Part shown: piece after piece, positions 8,631 through 18,669 of the stretch
How the letters are laid out: the number at the start of each line of letters is the position of its first letter
Numbering within the stretch: the first letter of the stretch is position 1
Notes under the pieces: model-generated
Databases searched by the model: none
What the model saw: only the letters and a program-made list of their open reading frames with translations
Told to the model about the DNA's origin: nothing
Source of the DNA: Achromobacter deleyi
Lineage (GTDB): Bacteria; Pseudomonadota; Gammaproteobacteria; Burkholderiales; Burkholderiaceae_B
DNA: 64,000 nucleotides
Assembly: GCF_902859705.1 (NCBI RefSeq)
Contig: NZ_CADIJO010000018.1
Location: 53,326 to 117,325, forward strand
Reading direction: 5' to 3'
Position numbers and translations under genes: made by a program

Positions 8631-8835
8631 TTCCCCGTTGGCGCGCGGATCGCGCTTTCTTTCGTCTGATCGCTTCCTAGAATCGCCACAGATGCAGCCT
8701 GCGCGCGCATCGCGCCGATCCCGTCCTGCGGGCCAGTATATAAGTGCGCGGCGCGGCGGCAAGCAGGGTAAACGCGCCATCCGTCCGAGTTACGCAACCC
8801 GCGCCGGATCGGCCACACCAGGGAGAAATTCAGAA

Positions 8836-10503
8836 ATGTCTGATGCCGTGGACTACATCGTGGTGGGGGCCGGCTCGGCCGGCTGCGTGCTGGCCAACCG
8901 CCTCACCGCCAGCGGCGAACACAGTGTCTGCCTGCTGGAAGCCGGTCCGCCGGACCGCTCGCCGTGGATCCACATTCCCATCGGCTACGGCAAGACCATG
9001 TTCCACAAAGTGGTGAACTGGGGCTACTACACCGACCCCGACCCCAACATGCTGGGCCGCCGCATCTATTGGCCGCGCGGCCGCACGCTGGGCGGCTCCA
9101 GCGCCATCAACGGGCTGATCTACATTCGCGGCCAGCGGCGCGACTACGATGCCTGGGCCGCGGCCGGCAACCCCGGCTGGGGCTGGGACGACTGCCTGCC
9201 CTACTTCCGCAAACTGGAAAACAATGACCTGGGGCCGGGCGACACGCGCGGCACCGAAGGCCCGCTGAACGCCACCTCCATCAAGACGCCGCATCCGCTG
9301 GTGGAAGGCCTGATCGGCGCGGCCAAGGCGCTGGGCGTGCCGCAGGTGCAGGACTTCAATACCGGCGAGCAGGACGGCGTAGGCTATTACCAGCTGACCA
9401 CCCGCAACGGCCGCCGCTGCTCGACCGCCGTGGCCTATCTGCGCCCGGCGCAGGGCCGCGCGAATCTGCGCATCGAGACCGATGCGCATGCCATGGCGGT
9501 GCTGTTCGAAGGCAGCCGCGCGGTGGGCGTGCGCTACCGCCAGGGCGGCCAGGTGCGCACGCTGCGGGCGCGGCGCGAAGTGCTGCTGTGCGCCGGCGCG
9601 CTGCAATCGCCGCAGCTCTTGCAGCTGTCTGGCGTGGGGCCGGCGGCGCTGCTGCGCCCGTTCGGCATCCGCGTGGTGCGTGACCTGCCCGGCGTGGGCG
9701 AGAACCTGCAAGACCACCTGCAGATCCGGCTGATCTACGAAACCCGCCAGCCCATCACCACCAACGACCAGTTGCGCACCCTGCATGGCCGCGTCGGCAT
9801 GGGGCTGCAATGGCTGCTGTTTCGCGGCGGGCCGCTGGCCGTGGGCATCAACCAGGGCGGGCTGTTCTGCCGGGTGGACCCGGCTAGCGCCAGCCCCGAC
9901 ACGCAATTTCATTTCGCCACCTTGTCGGCCGACATGGCGGGCGGCAAGGTGCATCCGTTTTCGGGCTGCACCTATTCGGTCTGCCAGCTGCGGCCGTCCT
10001 CGCGCGGCGCGGTGCGCTTGCGCAGCGCCGATCCGTTCGAGGCGCCGTCGATGCAGCCGAACTACCTGTCCACCGAACTGGACCGCCGCATGACGGTGGC
10101 GGCGGTGAAGTACGCGCGCCGCCTGGCCGCCACCGAGCCATTGGCCGGCCTGATGAAACGGGAATTCCGGCCCGGCCCCGAGATCCGCAGCGACGACGAG
10201 ATCCTGCACTTCTGCCGCGAGTACGGCGCGACCATCTTCCACCCATCCGGCACGGCCAAGATGGGTCCGCGCAGCGATCCGCTGGCGGTGGTGGACGAGC
10301 GCCTGCGCGTGCACGGGGTGGACGGGTTGCGGGTGGTGGACTGCTCGATCATGCCGACGCTGGTATCCGGCAATACCAATGTGCCGGTGGTGATGCTGGC
10401 CGAGCGCGCGGCCGACTTCATCCTGCAGGACCTGCAAGCCGAGCGCCGACGCACCCAGGCGCAGCCGCAGGCCGAGCGCCCGCCCCAGAAGCAAGCCGCG
10501 TAA
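8836..10503 (+). CDS. GMC-family FAD-dependent oxidoreductase (choline dehydrogenase-like)
   Basis: A 555-residue flavoprotein that should oxidise an alcohol. The FAD-binding motif YIVVGAGSAGCVLANRL starts at residue 6, the GMC signature GRTLGGSSAINGLIYIRG lies near residue 85, and the catalytic histidine is in IFHPSGTAKMG near residue 468. The SGNTNVPVVMLAE end closes the FAD site. The start at 8836 follows AGGGAG; an upstream in-frame extension of 73 codons runs through the promoter region and lacks family similarity. It is followed by an MHS transporter, suggesting uptake and oxidation of one alcohol. Choline itself is not implied. Confidence 0.88.
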   Translation: MSDAVDYIVVGAGSAGCVLANRLTASGEHSVCLLEAGPPDRSPWIHIPIGYGKTMFHKVVNWGYYTDPDPNMLGRRIYWPRGRTLGGSSAINGLIYIRGQRRDYDAWAAAGNPGWGWDDCLPYFRKLENNDLGPGDTRGTEGPLNATSIKTPHPLVEGLIGAAKALGVPQVQDFNTGEQDGVGYYQLTTRNGRRCSTAVAYLRPAQGRANLRIETDAHAMAVLFEGSRAVGVRYRQGGQVRTLRARREVLLCAGALQSPQLLQLSGVGPAALLRPFGIRVVRDLPGVGENLQDHLQIRLIYETRQPITTNDQLRTLHGRVGMGLQWLLFRGGPLAVGINQGGLFCRVDPASASPDTQFHFATLSADMAGGKVHPFSGCTYSVCQLRPSSRGAVRLRSADPFEAPSMQPNYLSTELDRRMTVAAVKYARRLAATEPLAGLMKREFRPGPEIRSDDEILHFCREYGATIFHPSGTAKMGPRSDPLAVVDERLRVHGVDGLRVVDCSIMPTLVSGNTNVPVVMLAERAADFILQDLQAERRRTQAQPQAERPPQKQAA

Positions 10504-10619
10504 TGGCAACGCGGCAACGAGACAACGCCGATGAACCCTCAGGATCGACCCGCATGAGATAGCGATTTCCGCGGCAGCGGCGCCACAGAGCGCCGCCCGC
10601 CCCACCAAAGGAGACAGGC

Positions 10620-11954
10620 ATGGCCAAGCAGAACGAAACCGCGGTGCGCAAAGTCGTCGCCGCGTCGCTGATCGGCGCCACCATCGAGTGGTACGACTTT
10701 TTCCTGTACGGCGTGGTCGCCGGCATTGTGTTCAACAAGCTGTACTTCCCCACGGGCGACCCGCTGGTATCCACCATGCTGGCCTACACCACCTTTGCGG
10801 TGGGTTTCATCACCCGGCCGCTGGGCGGGCTGATCTTCGGCCATTTCGGCGACCGCATCGGCCGCAAGAGCATGCTGGTGATGACGCTGATGATCATGGG
10901 GGTGTCCACCTTCCTGATCGGCCTGGTGCCCACCTACGACACCATCGGCATCTGGGCGCCCATTTTGCTGCTGCTGTTGCGCGTGTTCCAGGGCATCGGC
11001 CTGGGCGGCGAATGGGGCGGTGCGGTGCTGATGGCCTATGAATACGCGCCACCGGGGAAAAAGGGCTTTTACGCGTCGATCCCGCAGATCGGACTGGCGA
11101 TCGGGCTGTGCCTGGCGTCGGGCACGGTGGCGTTGCTGTCCACGCTGCTGACCGATGCGCAGTTCATGGCCTGGGGCTGGCGCGTCGCGTTCCTGGCATC
11201 GGCCGCGATGGTGCTGGTGGGCATGTACATCCGCCTGAACATCAAGGAAACGCCCGAGTTCACCGCGGTCAAGCGCGACAACGCCGAAAGCCGCATTCCC
11301 TTCATGGACATGATGCGCCGCTACCCCGGCAACGTTGCCAAGGGCATGGGCGCGCGCTACATCGACGGCGTGTTCTTCAACGTCTTCGGCGTGTTCTCGA
11401 TCTCGTACCTGACGCAGACGCTGCAGATATCGCGCACCGAGGCGCTGATCGGCGTCATGGCCGCGGCGCTGGTGATGTGCTTTTTCATTCCCTATTTCGG
11501 GCGGCTGTCCGACCGGATCGGACGCTCACGGGTGTATTGCTGGGGCTCGCTGATCACGGCCATATCCGCCTTTCCGGGATTCTGGCTGATGCTCAACAGC
11601 GAGGGCAACATGATGCTGGTGTGGCTGGCCATCATCATTCCCCTGGGCATTCTGTATGCCGCCGTCTATGGTCCCGAGGCCGCGCTGTTCTGCGAGCTGT
11701 TCGACGCCAAGGTGCGCTACACCGGTATCTCGTTCGTGTATCAGTTCTCGGGCATTTTCGCCTCGGGCATCACGCCCATCATCGCCACCGCCCTGCTGAA
11801 AAGCGGCGGCGGCCAGCCCTGGCTGATCTGCCTGTACGTGCTGTTTGCGGGCGTGGTGTCGGCGCTGTGCGCGTGGCTGATCGGGCGCGGCGGCCGGACG
11901 TCTGCACAGGAAACGGCGGCGCCCGTCGGCGCCGCCGCCCTGCGCAAGGCGTAG
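10620..11954 (+). CDS. MFS transporter, metabolite:H+ symporter (MHS) family
   Basis: A 444-residue, 12-helix importer. The start ASLIGATIEWYDFFLYG is the MHS hallmark, followed by motif A GLIFGHFGDRIGRKS and GIGLGGEWGGAVLMAYEYAP. MHS proteins carry organic acids, shikimate, proline or betaine with protons. AAAGGAG precedes the ATG. It lies 116 bases after the GMC gene on the same strand and probably imports its substrate or a precursor. Confidence 0.88.
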   Translation: MAKQNETAVRKVVAASLIGATIEWYDFFLYGVVAGIVFNKLYFPTGDPLVSTMLAYTTFAVGFITRPLGGLIFGHFGDRIGRKSMLVMTLMIMGVSTFLIGLVPTYDTIGIWAPILLLLLRVFQGIGLGGEWGGAVLMAYEYAPPGKKGFYASIPQIGLAIGLCLASGTVALLSTLLTDAQFMAWGWRVAFLASAAMVLVGMYIRLNIKETPEFTAVKRDNAESRIPFMDMMRRYPGNVAKGMGARYIDGVFFNVFGVFSISYLTQTLQISRTEALIGVMAAALVMCFFIPYFGRLSDRIGRSRVYCWGSLITAISAFPGFWLMLNSEGNMMLVWLAIIIPLGILYAAVYGPEAALFCELFDAKVRYTGISFVYQFSGIFASGITPIIATALLKSGGGQPWLICLYVLFAGVVSALCAWLIGRGGRTSAQETAAPVGAAALRKA

Positions 11955-11963
11955 GCCCGCACA

Positions 11964-13472
11964 TCAGCCTCGCGGGGCGGGTGCCGGCTCAAGGGCGGGT
12001 GCCGCCGCGGGATGGCGCGACTGCTCTATCGCCCGCTCCGCGGTCGGCGCGGGCGCTGACGCCGGCCAGCCGCCGCCCAGCGCCTTGAACAAGGTGGCCA
12101 GCGCCGCCTGGCGCTGGGTCGCGACCTCGATATAGGACAGCTGATCCGCGAAGGCGCGGCGCTGCGCGTCCAGGTAGCGCAGGTGGCTGTCGACGCCGCC
12201 GCGATAGCGCGCCTCGGACAGGCGCTGGGCCTCGGCGCTGGTCTGGGCCAGCGCGCGGCGCGATTGCTCTTCGCGCCGCAGCGTGTCGGTAGCCGCCAGC
12301 GCATCGGACACGTCGCGGAAGGCCGACTGGATGGTCTTTTCGTACTGCGCCACGGCAATGTCGCGGCGCACGTTGGCCAGGTCCAGGTTAGCGGTGTTGC
12401 GGCCCCCGGCGAAGATCGGCAGCGTGATCTGCGGCGTGAACGACCAGGCGCGCTGGCCGCCGTCGAACAGGTTCGACAGTTCCGCGCTGGAACTGCCGAA
12501 CATGCCGGTCAGAGAAATGCTGGGAAAGAACGCGGCGCGGGCTGCGCCGATGCTGGCATTGCGCGACTGCAACTGGTGTTCGGCGGCGCGGATGTCCGGC
12601 CGGCGTTCCAGCAATTCAGACGGCGCGCCGGCCGAGATTTCCTGCACCAGGGGGGCCGCGGCGATCAGGCCCTTGGGCAGGAACGGCCCCAGGTCGCCCA
12701 CGCCCACCAGCAGCGCCAGCGCGTTGCCGGCCTGGCGGGCTTCGCGGTCGATGCGTTCCAGGTCGGCGCGCGCCTGTTCGGCCAGGCCCAGCGCTTCCTG
12801 GTAGTCCAGCGCCGTGGCCGCGCCGGCCTGACGCCGCTTGGCGGTCAGGGCCAGCGAGGCCTCGCGGCTGTCCAGCGTCTGGCGCGTGACCTGCAGGCGG
12901 CGCAGCGCGCTGTCGCGCGCCAGGTAGGCCTGGATCACTTCGGCCACCAGGCTGATCTGTGCGCCGCGCGCATTGGCTTCGGTAGCCAGGTATTCCTGCA
13001 AGGCGGCATCCGACAGGCTGCGCACGCGGCCGAACAGGTCGATCTCGAACGATGTCAGGCCCAGCCCGGCCTGGTAGCTGCTCTGCACCCCGGCGTTGCC
13101 GCTGGCGTTCAGGTCGCCCGGCACCCGCTGGCGCGTGCCGGTGCCCTGGGCGTTGATGCCCGGCAGCTGGTCCGCGCGCTGCACCCGGTACTGGGCCCGC
13201 GCGGCTTCGATGTTCAGCAGCGCCTGGCGCAGGTCGCGGTTGTTGTCCAGCGCCAGCGCCACCAGCCGGCGCAGGTCTTCGTCAACGACGAACGACTGCC
13301 AGTCCAGGGTGGCGGCCGCCGACGGCGCGCCGTTCTGGCCGCCGGCCGGCTGGTTCCAGGTGGCCGGCACCGGCGCGTCGGGCCGTTGGTACACGGGGGC
13401 CATCGAGCAACCGGCCAATACCGCCGTCAGGATGGCGGCGCCCAGCCGCGAAACGATGAAAGTTGCGTTCAT
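11964..13472 (-). CDS. Outer-membrane channel lipoprotein of an RND efflux system (OprM/NodT family)
   Basis: A 502-residue TolC-type trimeric channel. The lipobox LAGC gives a lipidated Cys22, followed by the usual YQRPDAPVP. Two repeats of the OEP fold follow, with long alpha-helical stretches. A Pro/Ala-rich tail (about 30 residues) ends the protein. It is third in the operon, starting seven bases past the pump stop codon, and completes the tripartite pump across the outer membrane. Confidence 0.9.
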   Translation of the reverse strand: MNATFIVSRLGAAILTAVLAGCSMAPVYQRPDAPVPATWNQPAGGQNGAPSAAATLDWQSFVVDEDLRRLVALALDNNRDLRQALLNIEAARAQYRVQRADQLPGINAQGTGTRQRVPGDLNASGNAGVQSSYQAGLGLTSFEIDLFGRVRSLSDAALQEYLATEANARGAQISLVAEVIQAYLARDSALRRLQVTRQTLDSREASLALTAKRRQAGAATALDYQEALGLAEQARADLERIDREARQAGNALALLVGVGDLGPFLPKGLIAAAPLVQEISAGAPSELLERRPDIRAAEHQLQSRNASIGAARAAFFPSISLTGMFGSSSAELSNLFDGGQRAWSFTPQITLPIFAGGRNTANLDLANVRRDIAVAQYEKTIQSAFRDVSDALAATDTLRREEQSRRALAQTSAEAQRLSEARYRGGVDSHLRYLDAQRRAFADQLSYIEVATQRQAALATLFKALGGGWPASAPAPTAERAIEQSRHPAAAPALEPAPAPRG

Positions 13473-13479
13473 AGGGATC

Positions 13480-16400
13480 TCACTCCTGGGGGGCAGTGGC
13501 GGGGGCCGGGGCGGCTGCCCGCTTGCCCTTGAACCGCGACAGCACCCACACGAAAAACACCGGCACGAAGATCACGCCCAGCAGCGTCGCGCTGAGCATG
13601 CCGCCGATGACGCCCACGCCCAGGGCGCGCTGGCTGGCGCCGCCCGCCCCGGTGGCCAATGCCAGCGGCACCACGCCCAGGATGAACGCCAGGGACGTCA
13701 TCACGATCGGGCGGAAACGCAGCTTGGCGGCCTCGATCGCGGCGTCGACCAGCGTATGGCCCTGCTCGCGCAGGCTCTTGGCGAACTCCACGATCAGGAT
13801 GGCGTTCTTGGCCGCCAGCCCGATGATGGTGATCAGCCCCACCTTGAAGTACACGTCGTTGGACATGCCCAGCACGGTCACCGCCAGCACCGAGCCCAGC
13901 GCGCCGATCGGCACGATCAGCATCACCGACGCGGGAATGGCCCAGCTTTCGTACAGCGCCACCATCAGCAGGAACACCACCAGGAACGCCAGGGCGAACA
14001 GCATCGGGGCCTGCGCGCCGGCCAGCTTTTCCTGGTAGGACAAGCCGGTCCATTCGTAGCCGATGCCGGTCGGCAGTTCGGACACGATGCGCTCGATTTC
14101 CGCCATGGCCTGGCCCGTGCTGGCGCCGGGGGCCACGTCGCCCGCGATCTTGAATGCGGGGTAGCCGTTGTAGCGGGAAATCTGCACGGGGCCGTTTTCC
14201 CAATGGGTCTGCACGAAGGCGCTCAGAGGCACCATGCCGCCCGACTTGTTGGGCACGTTCAGCTGCAACACGCTTTCGGGCGTCATGCGGTCGCGCACGT
14301 CGGCCTGCACCACCACCCGCTGCAAGCGGCCGGCGTTGGCGAAGTCGTTGACCGTGGCCGATCCATAGGCCGACGAGATGGCCGTGCTGATGGTGTCAAA
14401 GCCCACGCCCAGCGCTTCGGCCTTCTGCCGGTCGATGTCCAGGCGCAGTTGCGGCGCATCGGCCAGGCCTTCCATCATGGCGTAGGCGATGAGCGGCGAG
14501 CTGTTGGCCTTGGCCAGCAGCTGGTCGCGCGCCGCCGTCAGCGCCGCCCGGCCCAGGCCGCCGCGGTCTTGCAGGCGCAGCGCGAAGCCGCCCGAGTTGC
14601 CCAGGCCGTCGATGGGCGGCGGGTTCACCGCCATCACCGTGCCGTCGTCGATGGCGGCAAAGCGGCCATTGACGCTATCGGCCACGTCGGTGGCGGCCTG
14701 GCCCTTGCCGCGCTGGGACCAGTCTTTCAGCGACGGGAAGGCGATGCCCGCGTTCTGGCCCGTGCCCGAGAAGCTGAAGCCCATGACGGTAAAGGCGTCG
14801 CCCATGGCGTCCAGCGACATCAGGTGCTGTTCCACGTCGGCCACCACCTTGTCGGTGCGCAGGTGCGTGGCGCCCGGCGGCAGTTGCATGTCGACGATGA
14901 CGTAACCCTGGTCTTCGGGCGGCACGAACGATTCGGGCAGGCGCATGTACAGCACGCCCAGCACCGCCACGATGGCCGCGTAGATCACCATGTAGCGCCC
15001 GGTGCGCCGCACCAGCCGCGAATTCAGGCCGACGAAGCGGTCGGTCAGGCGCGCGAAGACGCGGTTGAAGGCGCCGAAGAAGCCGCGCTTTTTCTCGTGA
15101 TGGCCCTTGGGAATCGGCTTGAGGAAGGTGGCGCACAAGGCCGGCGTGAAGGTCAGCGCCAGGAAGCCCGAGAACAGGATGGACACCGCCAGCGACAGCG
15201 AGAACTGCTGGTAGATCACGCCCACCGAGCCGCTCATGAAGGCCAGCGGCAGGAACACGGCCGACAGCACCAGGGTGATGCCGACGATGGCGCCGGACAC
15301 CTGGCTCATGGCCTTGACCGTGGCCTCGCGCGGGGGCAGGCCTTCTTCGGCCATGATGCGTTCGACGTTCTCGACCACCACGATGGCGTCGTCCACCAGA
15401 ATGCCGATGGCCAGCACCATGCCGAACATCGTCATCATGTTGACCGAGAAGCCCAGCAGCGACATGACCGCGAAGGTGCCCAGCAGGCACACCGGCACGA
15501 CGATGGACGGAATCAGCGTGTAGCGCACGTTCTGCAGGAACAGGAACATCACCACGAACACCAGCGCCATGGCTTCGAACAGCGTGTACACCACCTTTTC
15601 GATGGCGACGCTGACAAAGCGCGAGCTGTCGAACGGCACCGAATAGGCGACGTCTTCCGGGAACGAGGCCGACAGTTCCTGCAACCGCGCCTTGACCGCC
15701 TTGACGGTTTCGATGGCGTTGGCGCCCGGCGCCAGCTGCACGGCCGCGCCCACGGCGGTCTTGCCGTTCAGGCGGGTTTCGAAGTCGTAGCTCTGGCGCC
15801 CGACTTCCAGCCGCGCCACGTCGGCCAGCTTGACGGTCGAGCCGTCGGCGTTGGCGCGCAGCACGATGCGGCCGAATTCCTCGGGCGTATCCAGCATGCC
15901 CTTGACGGCCAGCGTGGCGGTCAGTTCCTGCTCGGGCGAACCCGGCCGGCTGCCGAAGCTGCCCGCCGGCACCTGCACGTTCTGCGCTTCGATGGCGGCG
16001 TTGACGTCGGCCACCGACAGGCCCACGCCCAGCAGCTTCTGCGGGTCGATCCAGACGCGCATGGCGGCTTCGGCGCCGAAGAACTGCACCTTGCCCACGC
16101 CGTTGACGCGGCGGATCTCGTTATTGATATAGCGAGCGGCGTAGTCAGACAGGCCGACCACGTCCTTGCCGGTATCGTCGCCCTTGTAGGTCAGGGCGTA
16201 GATCATCAGGAAGTTCGAGCTGGCCTGCTCCACTTGCAGGCCCTGCTGCGTGACGGCGCGCGGCAGGCGGGCTTCGGCCTTCTTGATGCGGTTCTGCACG
16301 TCGACCTGCGCCAGGTCGGGATCGGTGCCCGGCTCGAACGTGACGGTGATTTCGGCGCTGCCGCTGGAGCTGCTGGACGAGTCGTAGTACAGCAGCTTCT

Positions 16401-16617
16401 TGGCGCCGTTCAATTCCTCTTCGATGACGCTGGTCACCGAGTCCACCAGGGTGCTGGCGGACGCGCCGGGATAGATGGCGTTGATGGTCACCTGGGGCGG
16501 CGCCACCACCGGAAACTGCGACACCGGCAGCGACGGAATCGCCAGAATGCCGGCGAGCGAGATGAAGATGGCCACCACCCACGCGAATTTGGGGCGGCCA
16601 ATGAAGAACTTGGACAT
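13480..16617 (-). CDS. RND multidrug efflux pump inner-membrane transporter (HAE-1, AcrB/MexB type)
   Basis: A 1045-residue proton-driven pump of full AcrB length. The N-terminus MSKFFIGRPKFAWVVAIFI, the proton-relay pair in ILVDDAIVVVENVER near residue 405 and the lysine in AAKNAILIVEFAK near residue 940 are all intact. One odd feature is a run of six serines in YYDSSSSSSGSAEITVTF, where AcrB has a mixed Ser/Thr stretch. Substrates are probably broad (antibiotics, dyes, detergents). The gene lies between its adaptor and outer-membrane partners. It resembles the AxyB/MexB group, but the exact pump cannot be assigned without alignment. Confidence 0.92.
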   Translation of the reverse strand: MSKFFIGRPKFAWVVAIFISLAGILAIPSLPVSQFPVVAPPQVTINAIYPGASASTLVDSVTSVIEEELNGAKKLLYYDSSSSSSGSAEITVTFEPGTDPDLAQVDVQNRIKKAEARLPRAVTQQGLQVEQASSNFLMIYALTYKGDDTGKDVVGLSDYAARYINNEIRRVNGVGKVQFFGAEAAMRVWIDPQKLLGVGLSVADVNAAIEAQNVQVPAGSFGSRPGSPEQELTATLAVKGMLDTPEEFGRIVLRANADGSTVKLADVARLEVGRQSYDFETRLNGKTAVGAAVQLAPGANAIETVKAVKARLQELSASFPEDVAYSVPFDSSRFVSVAIEKVVYTLFEAMALVFVVMFLFLQNVRYTLIPSIVVPVCLLGTFAVMSLLGFSVNMMTMFGMVLAIGILVDDAIVVVENVERIMAEEGLPPREATVKAMSQVSGAIVGITLVLSAVFLPLAFMSGSVGVIYQQFSLSLAVSILFSGFLALTFTPALCATFLKPIPKGHHEKKRGFFGAFNRVFARLTDRFVGLNSRLVRRTGRYMVIYAAIVAVLGVLYMRLPESFVPPEDQGYVIVDMQLPPGATHLRTDKVVADVEQHLMSLDAMGDAFTVMGFSFSGTGQNAGIAFPSLKDWSQRGKGQAATDVADSVNGRFAAIDDGTVMAVNPPPIDGLGNSGGFALRLQDRGGLGRAALTAARDQLLAKANSSPLIAYAMMEGLADAPQLRLDIDRQKAEALGVGFDTISTAISSAYGSATVNDFANAGRLQRVVVQADVRDRMTPESVLQLNVPNKSGGMVPLSAFVQTHWENGPVQISRYNGYPAFKIAGDVAPGASTGQAMAEIERIVSELPTGIGYEWTGLSYQEKLAGAQAPMLFALAFLVVFLLMVALYESWAIPASVMLIVPIGALGSVLAVTVLGMSNDVYFKVGLITIIGLAAKNAILIVEFAKSLREQGHTLVDAAIEAAKLRFRPIVMTSLAFILGVVPLALATGAGGASQRALGVGVIGGMLSATLLGVIFVPVFFVWVLSRFKGKRAAAPAPATAPQE

Positions 16618-16705
16618 GATCTAACCTCGGATGGGCGGGCGCGCGGCGCTGGGCCGCGGCGCATGAGGAGACGGGCGGGTCTACGGCACGACCCGCGCGC
16701 GGTGG

Positions 16706-17878
16706 TCAGCGAACCGCATCGGCGTCCCCGCCCGGCACGGCCGCGACCTTGGCTTGCGGCGCGGGCGTCACGCTGACCTTCTGGCCAGGCACGGCGGCAT
16801 TGACCCCGCCGACGATGACCCGGTCGCCAGCCGACAGGCCTTCCAGGATGTGCCAGTCTGCGCCGCGCATGGTGCCGGTGCGCACCAGGCGGGTCTGCAC
16901 CACGTCGCCCTCGCCCACCAGCAGCACCTGCGGCTTGCCGTCGGTGCTGCGCGTGACGGCGCGTTGCGGCACCAGGATGGCCTGGGGGTCGACGCCCTGG
17001 CGGGTCTGCACGCGCACATACATGCCCGGCAGCAGCAGTACGTCGGGGTTGGCGAATTCGCCGCGCAACGACACCTGGCCGGTGCCGCGATCCACCGCGA
17101 TGTCCGAGAACAGCAGGCGGCCGCTGCGGGTGCGGTCGGCGCCATCGATGCTGATGGAAATATCGGCGCCCTCTTCCTGGCCCAGTTCGCCCGTCTGCAT
17201 GGCTTCGCGCATGCGCAGCATGTCGGCCACCGGCTGGGTGAAGTCGACGTAGATCGGGTCCAGTTGCTGGATCTTGGCCATGACGGTGGCTTCGTTCTGG
17301 CCGACCAGCGCGCCCTCGGTGACCTGGGCGCGGCCGATGCGGCCGGAAATCGGCGCCTTGACCGTGGCGTAGTCCAGGTTCAGCTGCGCGGTCTCGACGT
17401 CGGCCTGGGCCGAACGGCGCGCGGCCTGGGCGCTCTTGACCGCCGCGCTGGCAGTGTCGAAGTCCTGCTGGCTGACGGCTTCGATCTTGACCAGCGGGGT
17501 GTAGCGGCGCAGCACCGCCTGGGCATCGGACAGGGCCGCATCGGCCTTGGCCAATTCGCCCTGGGCGCGCGACAGCGCCGCCTTGAACGGCGCCGGGTCG
17601 ATGCGGAACAACACGTCGCCTGCCTTGACGTCGGCGCCTTCCTCGAAATTGCGGCTGAGCACGATGCCGGCGACGCGGGCCCGCACTTCGGCCACCCGCA
17701 TGGGTTCGACCCGGCCGGGCAGCGAGCTGGCCAGGTCGTAGCGCTGCGGCTGCACCGCTACGACCTGCACCGCCCGGGGCTCGGCCTGACCCGCGGCCAT
17801 TTCGTCGCCGCCGCAGCCGGCCAGCACGGCCGCCAGTACCGCCACTACGGGCCAGCGCCATGGTTGATGCTTGATCAC
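16706..17878 (-). CDS. RND periplasmic adaptor (membrane fusion) lipoprotein, AcrA/MexA type
   Basis: A 390-residue adaptor linking the inner-membrane pump to the outer-membrane channel. The lipobox is VLAGC (Cys22). Next come the barrel-sandwich half-motif SLPGRVEPMRVAEVRARVAG, a helical hairpin at about residues 95-165, the second lipoyl half LDYATVKAPISGRIGRAQV and the beta-barrel. It is the first gene of the three-gene operon, with the promoter in the 213-bp AT-rich region shared with the divergent TetR gene. Confidence 0.92.
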   Translation of the reverse strand: MIKHQPWRWPVVAVLAAVLAGCGGDEMAAGQAEPRAVQVVAVQPQRYDLASSLPGRVEPMRVAEVRARVAGIVLSRNFEEGADVKAGDVLFRIDPAPFKAALSRAQGELAKADAALSDAQAVLRRYTPLVKIEAVSQQDFDTASAAVKSAQAARRSAQADVETAQLNLDYATVKAPISGRIGRAQVTEGALVGQNEATVMAKIQQLDPIYVDFTQPVADMLRMREAMQTGELGQEEGADISISIDGADRTRSGRLLFSDIAVDRGTGQVSLRGEFANPDVLLLPGMYVRVQTRQGVDPQAILVPQRAVTRSTDGKPQVLLVGEGDVVQTRLVRTGTMRGADWHILEGLSAGDRVIVGGVNAAVPGQKVSVTPAPQAKVAAVPGGDADAVR

Positions 17879-17942
17879 TTTTACCTCCCGCCCGCGGCGT
17901 CTTGAACTGAATAAGGTCTGAATGCTACCTTAGAGATTAATT

Positions 17943-17960
17943 TGAATCAATAATGATTCA
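17943..17960. promoter_or_regulatory. Perfect palindrome, candidate TetR operator 1
   Basis: TGAATCA, four bases, TGATTCA: a perfect inverted repeat 64 bases upstream of the adaptor gene in an AT-rich promoter. A near copy lies 91 bp away, which supports a true operator for the divergent TetR regulator. Confidence 0.6.
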
Positions 17961-18033
17961 TTTAATTCTATGTAGCCTCTTTTAAGACCTTAACAAGTCT
18001 TTACTTGCCAATTTGACGTAAGTTTGCGCAAAT

Positions 18034-18051
18034 TGAATCAGTCATGATCCA
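18034..18051. promoter_or_regulatory. Palindrome, candidate TetR operator 2
   Basis: TGAATCA, four bases, TGATCCA; with flanks ATT and AT it extends to 9-bp arms with one mismatch. It stands 40 bases before the tetR start, well placed for autorepression. A separate perfect palindrome TTTGCGCAAA is at 18023-18032. Confidence 0.55.
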
Positions 18052-18091
18052 ATACCGTCCCAAGAACGGAACAATGAGGGAGAGAGAAACC

Positions 18092-18658
18092 ATGTCCGAC
18101 GATGCCGGCCACGAACGGCTGCTGATTGCGCTGTCCCTGGCGATGGTCGACCAGCCGCGCGCCACGCTGCAGGAATTGGCCCGCGCGGTGGGCGTCAGCA
18201 AGGCCACGCTGTACCGTTTCTGTCAGACGCGCGAGCAGTTGGTGACGCGCCTGATGACGCACGGGGCCCAGGTGATGAAGCAGGCGCTGATCAATTCACG
18301 GCTGGATAGCGCCGCGCCGCGCGAGGCCGTGCGCAACCTGATCGAACAGCATCTGGCGCACAAGGAACTGGCGATCTTCCTGATGTATCACTGGAAGCCG
18401 GACACGGAATTGCAGCCCGACGTCATGGACAGCTGGTCGGGCTACCAGGAAACGCTGGACGCGTTTTTCCTGCGGGGCCAGCGCGAAGGCGTGTTCCGCG
18501 TGGACATCACGGCGGCCGCGCTGACCGAGCTGCTGATCACGGTGATCACCAGCATGATCGATGCCGAACGCCGCGGCCGGATTGCCCGGCTGGGCATCGC
18601 GACCGTGGCCGAACAGATGCTGCTGTATGGGATTGCGGAGCCGGCGGCGGCGCGTTGA
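18092..18658 (+). CDS. TetR-family regulator of the divergent RND efflux operon
   Basis: A 188-residue regulator, slightly short for TetR. The HTH is LQELARAVGVSKATLYRFC at about residues 28-46, and the C-terminal helices form the ligand domain. The ATG at 18092 follows GGGAGAGAAACC; two upstream in-frame ATGs (18044, 18074) lie in the operator or ribosome site. It is transcribed away from the RND operon, with two matching palindromes between, so it is most likely the local repressor. It does not look like the longer MexZ/AcrR proteins. Confidence 0.85.
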   Translation: MSDDAGHERLLIALSLAMVDQPRATLQELARAVGVSKATLYRFCQTREQLVTRLMTHGAQVMKQALINSRLDSAAPREAVRNLIEQHLAHKELAIFLMYHWKPDTELQPDVMDSWSGYQETLDAFFLRGQREGVFRVDITAAALTELLITVITSMIDAERRGRIARLGIATVAEQMLLYGIAEPAAAR

Positions 18659-18669
18659 AAGTGCCCAGC

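Noticed and set aside
13096..16776. Very long open frame on the plus strand opposite the RND pump
   Set aside because: It is a reading-frame shadow: His/Arg/Gly/Gln-rich translation with no domain, antisense to an intact AcrB-type gene. High GC makes such frames common.
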